DNA of 64,000 nucleotides from Yeosuana aquiaggeris. GTDB lineage: Bacteria; Bacteroidota; Bacteroidia; Flavobacteriales; Flavobacteriaceae. Within the stretch, counting starts at the first letter, position 1, and every line of letters starts with the position of its first letter. The notes beneath the pieces are model-generated. The model saw only the letters and a list, made by a program, of their open reading frames with translations, made no database searches and had not been told where the DNA came from. The stretch covers positions 1,406,745 through 1,470,744 of the forward strand of contig NZ_JBAWKC010000001.1 in assembly GCF_044003965.1 (NCBI RefSeq), in the 5' to 3' direction. Shown piece after piece: positions 8,029 to 18,300 of this stretch. The translations under genes were made by a program, and so were the position numbers.

Positions 8029-10015
8029 CTAATTTTTGCTGGTATCCCTTTATTTCATCCCTTAATCGGGCAGCTATAATAAAGTCTAATGCTTTGGCTG
8101 CTTCTTCCATAAGTTTCCGCTTTTCACGTATTTTCTTTTCCAATTCAGGTTTACTTAAATAGGCGCTTTCTGGTTCTGCAGCCTTTAAAGCATCCAATTC
8201 ATATTTGTACGTGCTTACTGAGTTTTTTGTTAAGGCATTATCCAAACTTTTATTTAATGCTTTTGGTGTAATATTATTTTTGATGTTGTAAGCTATTTGT
8301 TTTTCTCTTCTATAATTAGTCTCATCAATCGTTTTTTGCATGCTATTAGTTATTTTATCGGCATACATGATGGCTTTTCCATTCAAGTTTCTGGCAGCTC
8401 TACCAACGGTTTGTGTCAATGAACGAGCCGATCTCAAAAATCCTTCTTTATCTGCATCTAAAATAGCTACTAAAGAAACTTCGGGTAAATCTAATCCTTC
8501 ACGTAAAAGGTTAACACCAACTAGGACATCAAAAAGCCCTTTACGCAAGTCTTGCATGATTTCTACACGTTCTAAAGTGTCTACATCGCTATGAATATAA
8601 CGGCATCTTATTTGAATCCTGTCTAAATATTTCGTTAATTCTTCAGCCATGCGTTTAGTAAGCGTAGTCACTAAAGTGCGTTCACTTTTTTCAACGCGCT
8701 GTTGAATTTCTTCTATTAAATCATCTATTTGGTTTAAGCTTGGACGTATTTCAATAACCGGATCTAATAATCCTGTTGGGCGAATCACTTGTTCCACATA
8801 AATTCCATCTGATTTTTGTAATTCATAATCTGCTGGTGTGGCGCTCACATAAATTACCTGATTTTGTATGGCTTCAAATTCTTCAAATTTTAAAGGTCTG
8901 TTGTCCATTGCAGCGGGCAATCTAAAACCGTATTCTACTAAATTTTCTTTTCTGCTTCTGTCTCCTCCATACATGGCATGGACCTGAGAAATGGTGACAT
9001 GACTTTCATCTATCACCATTAAATAATCTTCAGGAAAATAATCTAATAAACAGAAAGGACGTGTGCCAGGTTGCCTACCGTCTAAATATCTGGAGTAGTT
9101 TTCAATACCAGAACAGTAACCTAATTCACGAATCATTTCTAAATCGAATTCGGTACGTTCTTTAAGTCGTTTTGCTTCCAGATGTTTTCCAATTTCTTTA
9201 AAATAATCATGTTGCTTTACTAAATCGTCCTGTATTTCTTTAATGGCATTTTGTAACACATCCGGAGAGGTTACAAACATATTGGCAGGATAAATGGTTA
9301 GTAAATCATATTTTTCAATCACGTGATTGGTTTGAATATTAAAGGATTCCATGTCTTCAATCTCATCACCAAAAAAATGAATTCTAAAAGCATCATCGGC
9401 ATAACTGGGGAAAATATCAACCGTATCTCCTTTTATTCTAAAATTACCATGATTAAATTCTCCTTCGGTTCGCGAATATAAACTTTGAACTAACTGATGA
9501 AGTAATTTTGTTCTTGAAATAATCTGATCACGCTTTAAGGTAATGACATTTTTTTGAAATTCCACCGGATTCCCAATACCATAAATACAAGACACAGAAG
9601 CTACTACTAATACATCGCGACGACCAGAAAGCAGTGAAGAAGTGGCGCTTAAACGCATCTTCTCAATCTCTTCATTAATGGATAAATCTTTTTCTATATA
9701 TACACCAGAAACGGGTATATAAGCCTCTGGTTGATAGTAATCATAATAGGATACAAAATACTCTACAGCATTATTTGGAAAAAATTGTTTGAATTCAGAA
9801 TATAACTGAGCCGCCAAGGTTTTGTTATGTGCTAAAACTAAGGTTGGTTTTTGGATTTCTTCAATAACATTGGCAATAGTAAACGTTTTGCCAGAACCTG
9901 TGACACCAAGTAAGGTCTGGTATTTCTCATGAGAATTTATGCCATTGACAAGCTGAGAGATGGCTTGAGGCTGGTCTCCGGTCGGACTAAATTCTGATTC
10001 AATTTTAAATTGCAT
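8012..10015 (-). CDS. uvrB: Excinuclease ABC subunit B
   Basis: 667 residues, full length. UvrB is the damage-verifying helicase-like subunit of nucleotide excision repair, handed to DNA by UvrA and cut complex with UvrC. Seen: Walker A GVTGSGKT at residues 37-44, the beta-hairpin segment YYDYYQPEAYIP that wedges into the duplex, the DESHVT Walker B box, helicase motifs LLREGLDLPEV and QTVGRAARN, and the C-terminal UVR domain (LEKKIREKRKLMEEAAKALDF-like). The ATG follows the large adhesin-like gene by 27 bp but has its own -7 box. Confidence 0.97.
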   Translation of the reverse strand: MQFKIESEFSPTGDQPQAISQLVNGINSHEKYQTLLGVTGSGKTFTIANVIEEIQKPTLVLAHNKTLAAQLYSEFKQFFPNNAVEYFVSYYDYYQPEAYIPVSGVYIEKDLSINEEIEKMRLSATSSLLSGRRDVLVVASVSCIYGIGNPVEFQKNVITLKRDQIISRTKLLHQLVQSLYSRTEGEFNHGNFRIKGDTVDIFPSYADDAFRIHFFGDEIEDMESFNIQTNHVIEKYDLLTIYPANMFVTSPDVLQNAIKEIQDDLVKQHDYFKEIGKHLEAKRLKERTEFDLEMIRELGYCSGIENYSRYLDGRQPGTRPFCLLDYFPEDYLMVIDESHVTISQVHAMYGGDRSRKENLVEYGFRLPAAMDNRPLKFEEFEAIQNQVIYVSATPADYELQKSDGIYVEQVIRPTGLLDPVIEIRPSLNQIDDLIEEIQQRVEKSERTLVTTLTKRMAEELTKYLDRIQIRCRYIHSDVDTLERVEIMQDLRKGLFDVLVGVNLLREGLDLPEVSLVAILDADKEGFLRSARSLTQTVGRAARNLNGKAIMYADKITNSMQKTIDETNYRREKQIAYNIKNNITPKALNKSLDNALTKNSVSTYKYELDALKAAEPESAYLSKPELEKKIREKRKLMEEAAKALDFIIAARLRDEIKGYQQKLEKLNV

Positions 10016-10019
10016 TTTG

Positions 10020-10027
10020 CAAAATTA
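10020..10027 (-). promoter_or_regulatory. -7 box (TAATTTTG) for uvrB
   Basis: TAATTTTG on the minus strand lies only 4 bp upstream of the uvrB ATG, which would give a nearly leaderless mRNA. Fit is good for the -7 box, but no -33 TTG is seen at the usual distance. Confidence 0.4.
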
Positions 10028-10042
10028 CACAAAATATATGGG

Positions 10043-13000
10043 TTAACGTTTTAAAGTAAAATGTCCCATAAAATCTCTGCCATCTTCCAATAGTATCTTG
10101 AACCAATAGTCATCGTTTGGCAATAAATGGCCGTTAAAGGTTCCATCCCATCCATTACTCAAGGGGTTTAGTTGTTTTAGTAATTTTCCGTAACGATCAA
10201 ATATGAAGATATTACTATTAGGTTGAAACTGAGAGCTAAGCCCTTGAATTTGCCAAAAATCATTGTTTCCATCATTATTTGGTGTGAAGAATTTTGGGTA
10301 TCCAATAATTGATATTTCAAGAAATGTTGTGCCACAGCCGTTTTTATCTCTAACATATAATTTATAGAGGCCTCCTTTTATATGATTAAAGACTAAATCG
10401 TCTTGATAATTAAAAAAGTTTTCATCCTGTAATGTTGAAGAAGCGTCTTCTAAGGCATATTCATAATCACCTAGACCTAAACCAGAATCAGTAATGATAA
10501 GGCTATTGTTATCTGAGATGTCAATAATGCTAATATCATTTTTTGTAATGGTAGCCAATTCTGAAGCATTCACAAAAACATCTTTGGTTCTGGAGCATCC
10601 GGTTCCATCTGTTTTCGTTAAAGTAACAGAATAAGTGCCCGGTGTGGAAACAGATAAGGTTGAAGTATTTGAAAGTTGCGTGCCATCTTGAAATGTCCAT
10701 TCATAATCAAATACTTCTGAGGGATTATCTTCGAGCGGGTCTAAAATAACTGTAAATGTAGGGTCTGAAGAGCAAACAATTTGCGGGGTGTCAATTGAGA
10801 ATTCTGGTAATGGGTTCACGGTCAATTCAATAGTAGTTGATGCTCTACATGAGGTGTTTATAGGATTTATTACTTCTACTTGAATCTTTTGTGAGCCTGA
10901 TATTAGCGGGTTTGGTAATGATGGACTATTCATAACAAGATTGCCGTATTCGTCAACATAATCAAAATAAACTTCCATTCCAGTTTGTCCTTGCAGAATC
11001 GTATTTATATAGGTTGAAGTATCAAAAGGATATAGACCATCATTATCTATGTCATCTGCATCACCATCACACACAATTTGAGGAGAAACTGGATTTGCAG
11101 CGGGTTGAACATCTACAATAAATTCCAGAGTGATTTCATCATAACAAGGACCATCTGGTGCAGAAGTAACATTGTTAGTCACTCGAATGGTAATAATTTG
11201 GCTAGTAGTTATAAATGGATTTGGCAACGGGCTTGGTAGCATATTCCCATTTTCATCATAATAGGTGATGGTTACATCGGCTGGGTTTTGTGAACCAAGT
11301 AAGATACTTTCTATTTGAGAGGTGTCAAAAGGATAGGATAGTTGTGAGTCTGACGTGTCATAATCACATTGTCTTTGCATTGTCACTGGGTTTGCATATG
11401 GTAAGGACTCAACAATCAATAAATTTTTAAACTCTTTCAAGCCAAGGCAATTGTTTCCCAAATCACTTTTTACACGCACCCAAATATTTTGAGAGTCGCG
11501 AGAATTGCTGTTTTCGTGGCTAGCTATGTTAATAATTTCATTAATTTCCAATTCAGCATCTAATTGTGTTTCGTAAAAATAAACTGTTACATTAATAGAA
11601 GAAAAAACGACATTTGTAATATGATTTTGTATTGCAGTCAAGTCAAACGTTGAGACGCCATCCCTAAGGTCAAGGCCGTCATCACATTGGTAAATAGAAT
11701 TTGGGTTATATAAATCTAAAGCAGCACTGGAAGGTGTAACTTCTAATGTAAGGGGCACAACCCTTAAACAACCATTGGTGTTTTCAACTCTAATCCAAAC
11801 GGTTTCGAGTATAAAGCCTAATGCATCCTGGTAACTTGCGGGGTTAGCAATTGCTATGCCATCGGAGAGCGCTTCATTCTGATCTTTGTAGTACTTGAAA
11901 GTAAGTCCTTCTGTTATATAATTTGAATTGATTTCTTCCTTAATACTATTTAAGGTCAGATTAAAAAATGCTTGCCCATCATTTGAGGCATCATCACACT
12001 GTGAATAGGTGCTTGGATTATTAACTGTAGGTAACGAATTAACCGTTAATGTTATTTCATTTGAATAAATTCCACAGATATTATCCGTTCTATTTAAAAA
12101 AGCCCTGTATTTGTAATTGTTATATGTTAACGGCACTGCTAAAACATTTAAATTACTGGTTGATGAGCCACTGTAAAGTGCATTATCTGTTATAGGATTC
12201 CAATTGTTACCATCATCTGTACTGAGCTCCCATTTGATGATATCTACTGGACTACTAATTACAGAAATAACAGTATCAGATGTATCACATACTTCAGTAT
12301 CCAATGGTTGGGTAGTGATTATTATGGTTCCGTCAATTAAATAGATGCTATTTGGTAAAGTGTACCCATCTCTTGCATTAATAACTAGACCTTGTCCTTT
12401 AGCAATATCAGCTGTTAAATCAACTAAAGCTATGCTATCACCTAAAAAATCATCATTATTCCCATCCGAAAAACCAGCTTCAATAACATCGCTGCATCCA
12501 TCTCCGTCACTATCTAAATCGATATAACTAAAAATAGTATCCCCATCTAAATCATTAAGTGTATATCCAATCATATTGCTATCAGGACTAGTTTCAGCAG
12601 TATCTACCCAACCATTAATTCCAAATGGAACTCCGGTATCTACAATTCCATTTAAATCGGTGTCAGATAAAAGGCCTAATTGTCCAGTTTCTATTAAATC
12701 TGTAATGCCATCATTATCACTATCCAGATCATAAAAATCTGGAACGGTATCGCCGTCAGTATCAAGAGGTGTTCCAGCTATATCATACATATCGTCCAAA
12801 CCATTAAAGTCTACATCAACCCCAGAAAGTGGTTGAAGGATTCCTGTGTTTTCAATAAAGTCAGGAATGCCATCGTTATCGCTATCTAAATCTAATGCAT
12901 CTTCAATACCATCAAAATCATTATCATTTGCGACACAAGTAGCTGTTAGTTTGAAAGTTGCCTGATTACTGTTAGTGTCGGATGTGTTTTTGTGAATATA

Positions 13001-15199
13001 GGTAAAGGCATCAACACCATTTGCCGAAAAACTAAACGTGCCAGTTCCTAAAGCTAAAGATGTTCCATTAAGTTTAAAACGTATTTCGAAAGCAGAAATT
13101 TGAGTTATTCCAGTTTCATAAACACCATCGAAATTAGTATCGACTAATAACTGGTCATCTGGATCTAAAAGGGTAATTGTTTTTGTGTTCGGTACCCGAA
13201 TAATAAACTCTTCATCGTTGGTGAGTAAACCGTTACCTAACGCTGTGGAGGTTGCGTATTCAAATAATAAATTAAGTTTTTTGTTAAAATTTAAATCATA
13301 GGCTACACTGGTTTCTAATGTGCCATTTTTACTTGGAGTTTCACTCATAAAAGTGCCATCTGCAGTCCCAATAAAAGATGTTGAGGACACATTGCCATTG
13401 GGAGCAACTAAACCTGTATAAGTGTAGTTCCCAACAGTAATAGTGCCACCATTACTGTTTAATAAATTAATTTCTTGATTGCCATTAGATTCGGTACAAT
13501 TCAAAATACCATCATTATCATTATCAATATCAATATTATCGGGAATACCATCATTATCAATATCATCGGGACAAATGCTTACAGGTACTTCTAGTGATTC
13601 TAATGTAAGACCAGAGCAGTTTAATTTTCCAATTAATTTATAGGTACCAGAATCAATAGGTACATATTGTAATGCATTAGAACCAGTTGATACAAAACCA
13701 GAGCCTGAGCCATCATCAAAAAACCATTCAATACTGTCAAAGTTGCCCATGTTCGCGACTTCTAAGGTTAAATTATTTCCTATACAAATCCCTAATGTTA
13801 CAAATGACGTATCAAAATTTATTTCAGGCGCCGTTGGAAAGCCAGAATAGAAACTACCAGATGTTGCTGCGCCATTATAGTTGAAATACGCACAATATAA
13901 TTCGTCATCACATTGCACAGATACGTTGCCATTTAGGCCAAGAACTTTATAGGTCACATAATCTGATTTACCGGTTACGGTGCTAGGACCTATTGTTGAA
14001 AAATTTGAAATAGGTGTGTTGTTAATAGTAACTGTTGCTCCAATTTTAGTGACTATTGAAACACCTCCTGAATATGTGGTACTTCCAATATTGTTTATAT
14101 ATGCTATATTGTCAAGGTTTCCACGTGTTTCACAACTTAGTGGAGGCACAAAAAACATCCCTTGATTAGCTTCGCTTGTAGTTGCTCCGATGCCTTGATA
14201 GGCAAACACAGGCTGGGATGTTGAGACATACATATTGCCATTGGCGCTGTATTGATTGCCCTCAATCACATAGTATTCATCCGCATTAATACTTGTAGTA
14301 GCATTACCATTTATACTTATGGATGTGTTATTTGAATGGGCTACAATTAAAACATTTTCCCAATCATTATTACCGTCACCTCTTACAAAAATATATTCAG
14401 TTCCAACCTTTGAGAGATCTACAATTTGATCAATACCATAATCTCTACCAGTGCCATTACTAAAACTCCCGTTTGCAGATCCACAATTAACCACAATAGG
14501 TTTATCAGAATTTACTAAACATCCTATTAATCCATCTCTATTAATGACACTATCATAACTATTTGTTGCGATGGTATAACTTTCTCCTTTATTCAAAATA
14601 GCCGTTACAGGTGTTGTTCCGGAGTAGTTTTTTATTATTAATCCTGAAGGAAGATTGTCAAAAGTAACTTGGGTATTATCCTCGGTTGCCATGATTGACA
14701 CAAAATTTAAATAATTACTTTGCGGATTTTCATTAGTAAAACTTCCAATTCTAAAAGTATCTCCTAATGCTGCTAATCCTTTACTAACCAAGGCTCCTGC
14801 CTGTGCGCCACCACCTGCATTCATCCTCACGGATACATAAATTGGGGCTTCAGCTTCAATAATATAACCTCTGTCATTAACTACGGTACTTGTTATAGAT
14901 GAGGGGATAAACAATTGACCATTTCCAGTTCCTACATAAATTTCTCGTGGATTTGTATTAGAAACAATACCTGTTATGTAGTTAGAGGTTGGTTGCCCCA
15001 TGGGTTTAATGGTATAATTTATACTGACTGGACTTGGAGTCGAAATATAAATATATTGTTCCTCTGGGTTAGCATTTCCAAATTCAGCATTAGTTAATGG
15101 TGGAATAAAATGGGTTTTGCTTAATTGAGAAAAACTAAGGCTAGTCATAAAAAAACCTATGGAAAATAATAATGTTTTGAATAAGCTAAGGTTAACCAT
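10043..15199 (-). CDS. Giant secreted protein, IgGFc-binding-like N-terminus, type B T9SS sorting domain
   Basis: 1718 residues. Signal peptide (LFSIGFFMTSLSFS). Residues ~30-450 resemble the IgGFc-binding-type bacterial domain (repeated strand-rich motifs, YISTPSPVSINYTI). Aspartate-rich thrombospondin-type-3-like calcium loops (DNDNDGI, DLDSDNDGIPD) occur near 545-565 and in a block near 760-940. Four Cys/Asp-headed units of about 100 residues (QCDDASNDG type) run ~1065-1460, then a PKD-like domain (~1465-1560) and the type B type-IX-secretion/gliding-motility C-terminal domain from ~1636 (FFTPNNDGNNDFW ... GWDGTFNG ... DDYWF ... HFTLKR). It is therefore expected on the cell surface or released; adhesion is inference. 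First-most downstream of three related genes. Confidence 0.85.
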   Translation of the reverse strand: MVNLSLFKTLLFSIGFFMTSLSFSQLSKTHFIPPLTNAEFGNANPEEQYIYISTPSPVSINYTIKPMGQPTSNYITGIVSNTNPREIYVGTGNGQLFIPSSITSTVVNDRGYIIEAEAPIYVSVRMNAGGGAQAGALVSKGLAALGDTFRIGSFTNENPQSNYLNFVSIMATEDNTQVTFDNLPSGLIIKNYSGTTPVTAILNKGESYTIATNSYDSVINRDGLIGCLVNSDKPIVVNCGSANGSFSNGTGRDYGIDQIVDLSKVGTEYIFVRGDGNNDWENVLIVAHSNNTSISINGNATTSINADEYYVIEGNQYSANGNMYVSTSQPVFAYQGIGATTSEANQGMFFVPPLSCETRGNLDNIAYINNIGSTTYSGGVSIVTKIGATVTINNTPISNFSTIGPSTVTGKSDYVTYKVLGLNGNVSVQCDDELYCAYFNYNGAATSGSFYSGFPTAPEINFDTSFVTLGICIGNNLTLEVANMGNFDSIEWFFDDGSGSGFVSTGSNALQYVPIDSGTYKLIGKLNCSGLTLESLEVPVSICPDDIDNDGIPDNIDIDNDNDGILNCTESNGNQEINLLNSNGGTITVGNYTYTGLVAPNGNVSSTSFIGTADGTFMSETPSKNGTLETSVAYDLNFNKKLNLLFEYATSTALGNGLLTNDEEFIIRVPNTKTITLLDPDDQLLVDTNFDGVYETGITQISAFEIRFKLNGTSLALGTGTFSFSANGVDAFTYIHKNTSDTNSNQATFKLTATCVANDNDFDGIEDALDLDSDNDGIPDFIENTGILQPLSGVDVDFNGLDDMYDIAGTPLDTDGDTVPDFYDLDSDNDGITDLIETGQLGLLSDTDLNGIVDTGVPFGINGWVDTAETSPDSNMIGYTLNDLDGDTIFSYIDLDSDGDGCSDVIEAGFSDGNNDDFLGDSIALVDLTADIAKGQGLVINARDGYTLPNSIYLIDGTIIITTQPLDTEVCDTSDTVISVISSPVDIIKWELSTDDGNNWNPITDNALYSGSSTSNLNVLAVPLTYNNYKYRAFLNRTDNICGIYSNEITLTVNSLPTVNNPSTYSQCDDASNDGQAFFNLTLNSIKEEINSNYITEGLTFKYYKDQNEALSDGIAIANPASYQDALGFILETVWIRVENTNGCLRVVPLTLEVTPSSAALDLYNPNSIYQCDDGLDLRDGVSTFDLTAIQNHITNVVFSSINVTVYFYETQLDAELEINEIINIASHENSNSRDSQNIWVRVKSDLGNNCLGLKEFKNLLIVESLPYANPVTMQRQCDYDTSDSQLSYPFDTSQIESILLGSQNPADVTITYYDENGNMLPSPLPNPFITTSQIITIRVTNNVTSAPDGPCYDEITLEFIVDVQPAANPVSPQIVCDGDADDIDNDGLYPFDTSTYINTILQGQTGMEVYFDYVDEYGNLVMNSPSLPNPLISGSQKIQVEVINPINTSCRASTTIELTVNPLPEFSIDTPQIVCSSDPTFTVILDPLEDNPSEVFDYEWTFQDGTQLSNTSTLSVSTPGTYSVTLTKTDGTGCSRTKDVFVNASELATITKNDISIIDISDNNSLIITDSGLGLGDYEYALEDASSTLQDENFFNYQDDLVFNHIKGGLYKLYVRDKNGCGTTFLEISIIGYPKFFTPNNDGNNDFWQIQGLSSQFQPNSNIFIFDRYGKLLKQLNPLSNGWDGTFNGHLLPNDDYWFKILLEDGRDFMGHFTLKR

Positions 15200-15361
15200 T
15201 TGAAAATTTAAAACTAATTAAATATTTTTTGATAGAATAAAACTAAATACTAAAGTATAGTATTTAATAATCTTAGACTTAAAAATATTAAAGAGGATTA
15301 ATCTTTTTAGATAAATGGAACAAAATGGTCATCAATGTGCAAAAAAATAGTTTTTTTAGAA

Positions 15362-18300
15362 TTATCTTTTTAATGCAAAATGTCCCTTTACATCAAAATC
15401 AACACCATCTTTTTTAACTTTTGCTAAAAACCAGTAATCATCAGAAGGCATATTTTGGCCTCTATAGGTACCATCCCAGCCAGGTGAAGAAGAAGGCAAA
15501 GTTTTGATGAGTTTACCATGTCTGTCATAAATATAGACAATAGTTCCGGGTAATTGTTCTATCCCAACGATGTGCCAGGTATCAAAATAGCCATCATTAT
15601 TTGGGGTTACAAATTTAGGAACATCAATAACTACGACCTCTTTTGAAACATCCTGGCAGCCATTAACATCTCTTATTGTGACTATATGTGGTCCAAAAGT
15701 GACATTTTCAAAAACATTTGAAATTTGTGGTTCTTGATCATCTAAAATGTAAACATAGTTTCCTATACCACTCACGTCTACAGTAATACTATTGGGATCT
15801 GCAAAATCAACGGTAGTTGTAAAATTAATGGTGGCTTCTTCTGATTCAATGACTGAAAACGCTTTAAATGCCACGCAATTATCAGTTGACGTTATAGTAA
15901 TCCAGTAATTACCTAAATCTTCTGGCATTAAATCAATTTGATTCGTTTTTTCGCCAGTTGACCATAAATAAGTGTCCCCTGAAACGCCTGTACTAGCATC
16001 GATTATTAAAGGTAAATCATTCATACATAAAGGAACGATGTCTCCAACATTTATAACGGGAAGCCGATGCACTATAACACTAAAAGAAGTGATATCAAAA
16101 CAGGGCGTCTTATTATTTTGCATTCTTGCATAAATAATTTCACCATCAATAGCAGGATAATTTGCATCTAAGGCATTGTTTTTGTCTCCAATAAACGCGT
16201 CATTTGGGTTAGAATAAAAAGTAACTTCAAAATTTGTTTTATTTTCTGCACCAATAATTGCGTCTTTTTGTTGTGATAAATCAAAGACTAAAAAGCCATC
16301 ATAATCATCGTCACAACCTTCAAGAGGTGGTGGAGCAATGGCAACCGGATTTGGGTTAATCTGTAAATTGAATGAAGGTATAATGATACAGCCTGTATTT
16401 GGGTCTTCTATTCTGGCAAAAAACTTGTGAAAACTGTCAGTATAATTAAATATGTTTGTTAATGGGATACTATTTTGAGCGTTGGATAAACTGCTATGGT
16501 AACTAATATTTACAGCGGCAGGGTCATCTACAATCACATTATTAAGCTGAGATAAATCATATGTTTTGGTATCATTATCACAAATTTGTATGGTGCCAAC
16601 ATCATATGTTTTTGGAGGACGGTTTACTACTAAATTAAAAGGAATTACGCTAGAGCAACCTACCGTCAAATCTGTAACTTTCAGGAAAACTGTTCTTGAC
16701 CTCGAATCATAATCTGTTAAATTTTGTATTGCCTTTGATAAATCATCAACGTCAGCTTCCTCTTCGAAATAGTTTATTTCAGCATTTAGTCTTGGAGGTA
16801 ATGTAAAATTGAAGTTACGTAAATTAAATATGGCGGTATCATCATTATAATTATCAGAGCATAAAATTAGATTTTCACCAGGGGTAACCTCTGGGCGTGA
16901 TACAATTTTTATGATTATATCTGTTACATTATAACAAATTGAACCAACTTCCTGAACTCTAGCATAAATCGTATTAGAATCATCCAAGGTTCTATATGGC
17001 GATTCTAATTTTACAGATTCATTATTGTTTTCTGCATCTGTCTTATTTTTAAAAAAAGAAATATTTAATGGCCGTGGTGCACCATATTTGATCTCCGAAG
17101 CCATTTCGTTTAAATCGAATGTATGAAAACCATCGCTATCTGGATTTTCACAAATAGTATATCCTGTAAATTCGGTATTATATTCCGGGTTTTTTGAAAC
17201 TTTAATAAAAAACTGAGATACATTAAAACAACTTGGATCGGATTGATTTTGAACTTTCACATATATGGGTTGTTCTACATTCGGCAATGCATTTCTATGA
17301 GGAATGTCTTTTTTTATTTCAATAGTGTATTCCGGATCTTCAAAATATAAAACCTCTGTACCAGATGAGGTATATAATATTTCTTCATCTTTTTCTTCCA
17401 GTAAAAAGAATTCATAACCGTCTCCATCACTTTCACAGATTTCGTAATTACTAATAGTTGGAATGACAGGTAAAGTGCTTACTATAATTTGTAAAGAGGT
17501 TGTACTTGTGCACCTTAATGGGGAAATTGTATCTTGTACCTTAATGGTAATTTTTTGTGTTTTAGTTTTGAAATTTTCCTTTTCCGGGCTAGTTATTAGT
17601 TCATTTTTCTCATCATAAAAGGTGATATTTAATCCAGTAAAATCCGAAATCCCAAGATCTGTTTTTGTAAGATCAATACCTTCGGCAAAACCATCCTGAT
17701 CATCGTCACAAATAAGTTCAGGAGCTGGTTTGATTATGGTAGGAGCTGGTAAAATTTGAATTTCAAGAGGATTTATTCTATTACAGCTTGAAGCCTTGTT
17801 TTCAATTCTTGCAAAAAATTTTTGGCTTTCATCAACTTGATAGAAGAATAGTTCTTTATTCGAGAAATTATCTATGGCATCTTGTTCGTCTAAAAAATAA
17901 CTAACTTCAAAATCTGTATTTCCACCAGTAATTCTTTCGTCCAATAAATGTAAATCTACATTAATATTAAGGTTTTCATCAGAAGCACAATATTGAACTT
18001 TTTCTGGAGGTTCAAATAGTAATAAAGGATTAACAATTATATCTATTTGTGCATCCACAGTACATAAACCGTTCGTTATGCTAAGAAATAAAGTTCTTCC
18101 GTCTTCTTTTTCCACTTCATGAAGTATATTAGCATCTAGTGCTATGTCATCATTTCTATTTTCTGGTGAATCGTAATACGTAAAACTAATATTTGGTATA
18201 CCATTGGCTATTTTATTAGTAACTTGATTAAGGTAAAAATACGCTAGACCATTAATATCAGGCTCAACACATATGGCTACCTCTTCTAAATAAGTTCCTG

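Noticed and set aside
12345..14165. Rightward frames of 60-65 codons inside the 1718-aa gene
   Set aside because: Shadows of the leftward coding frame, without start signals or family matches.
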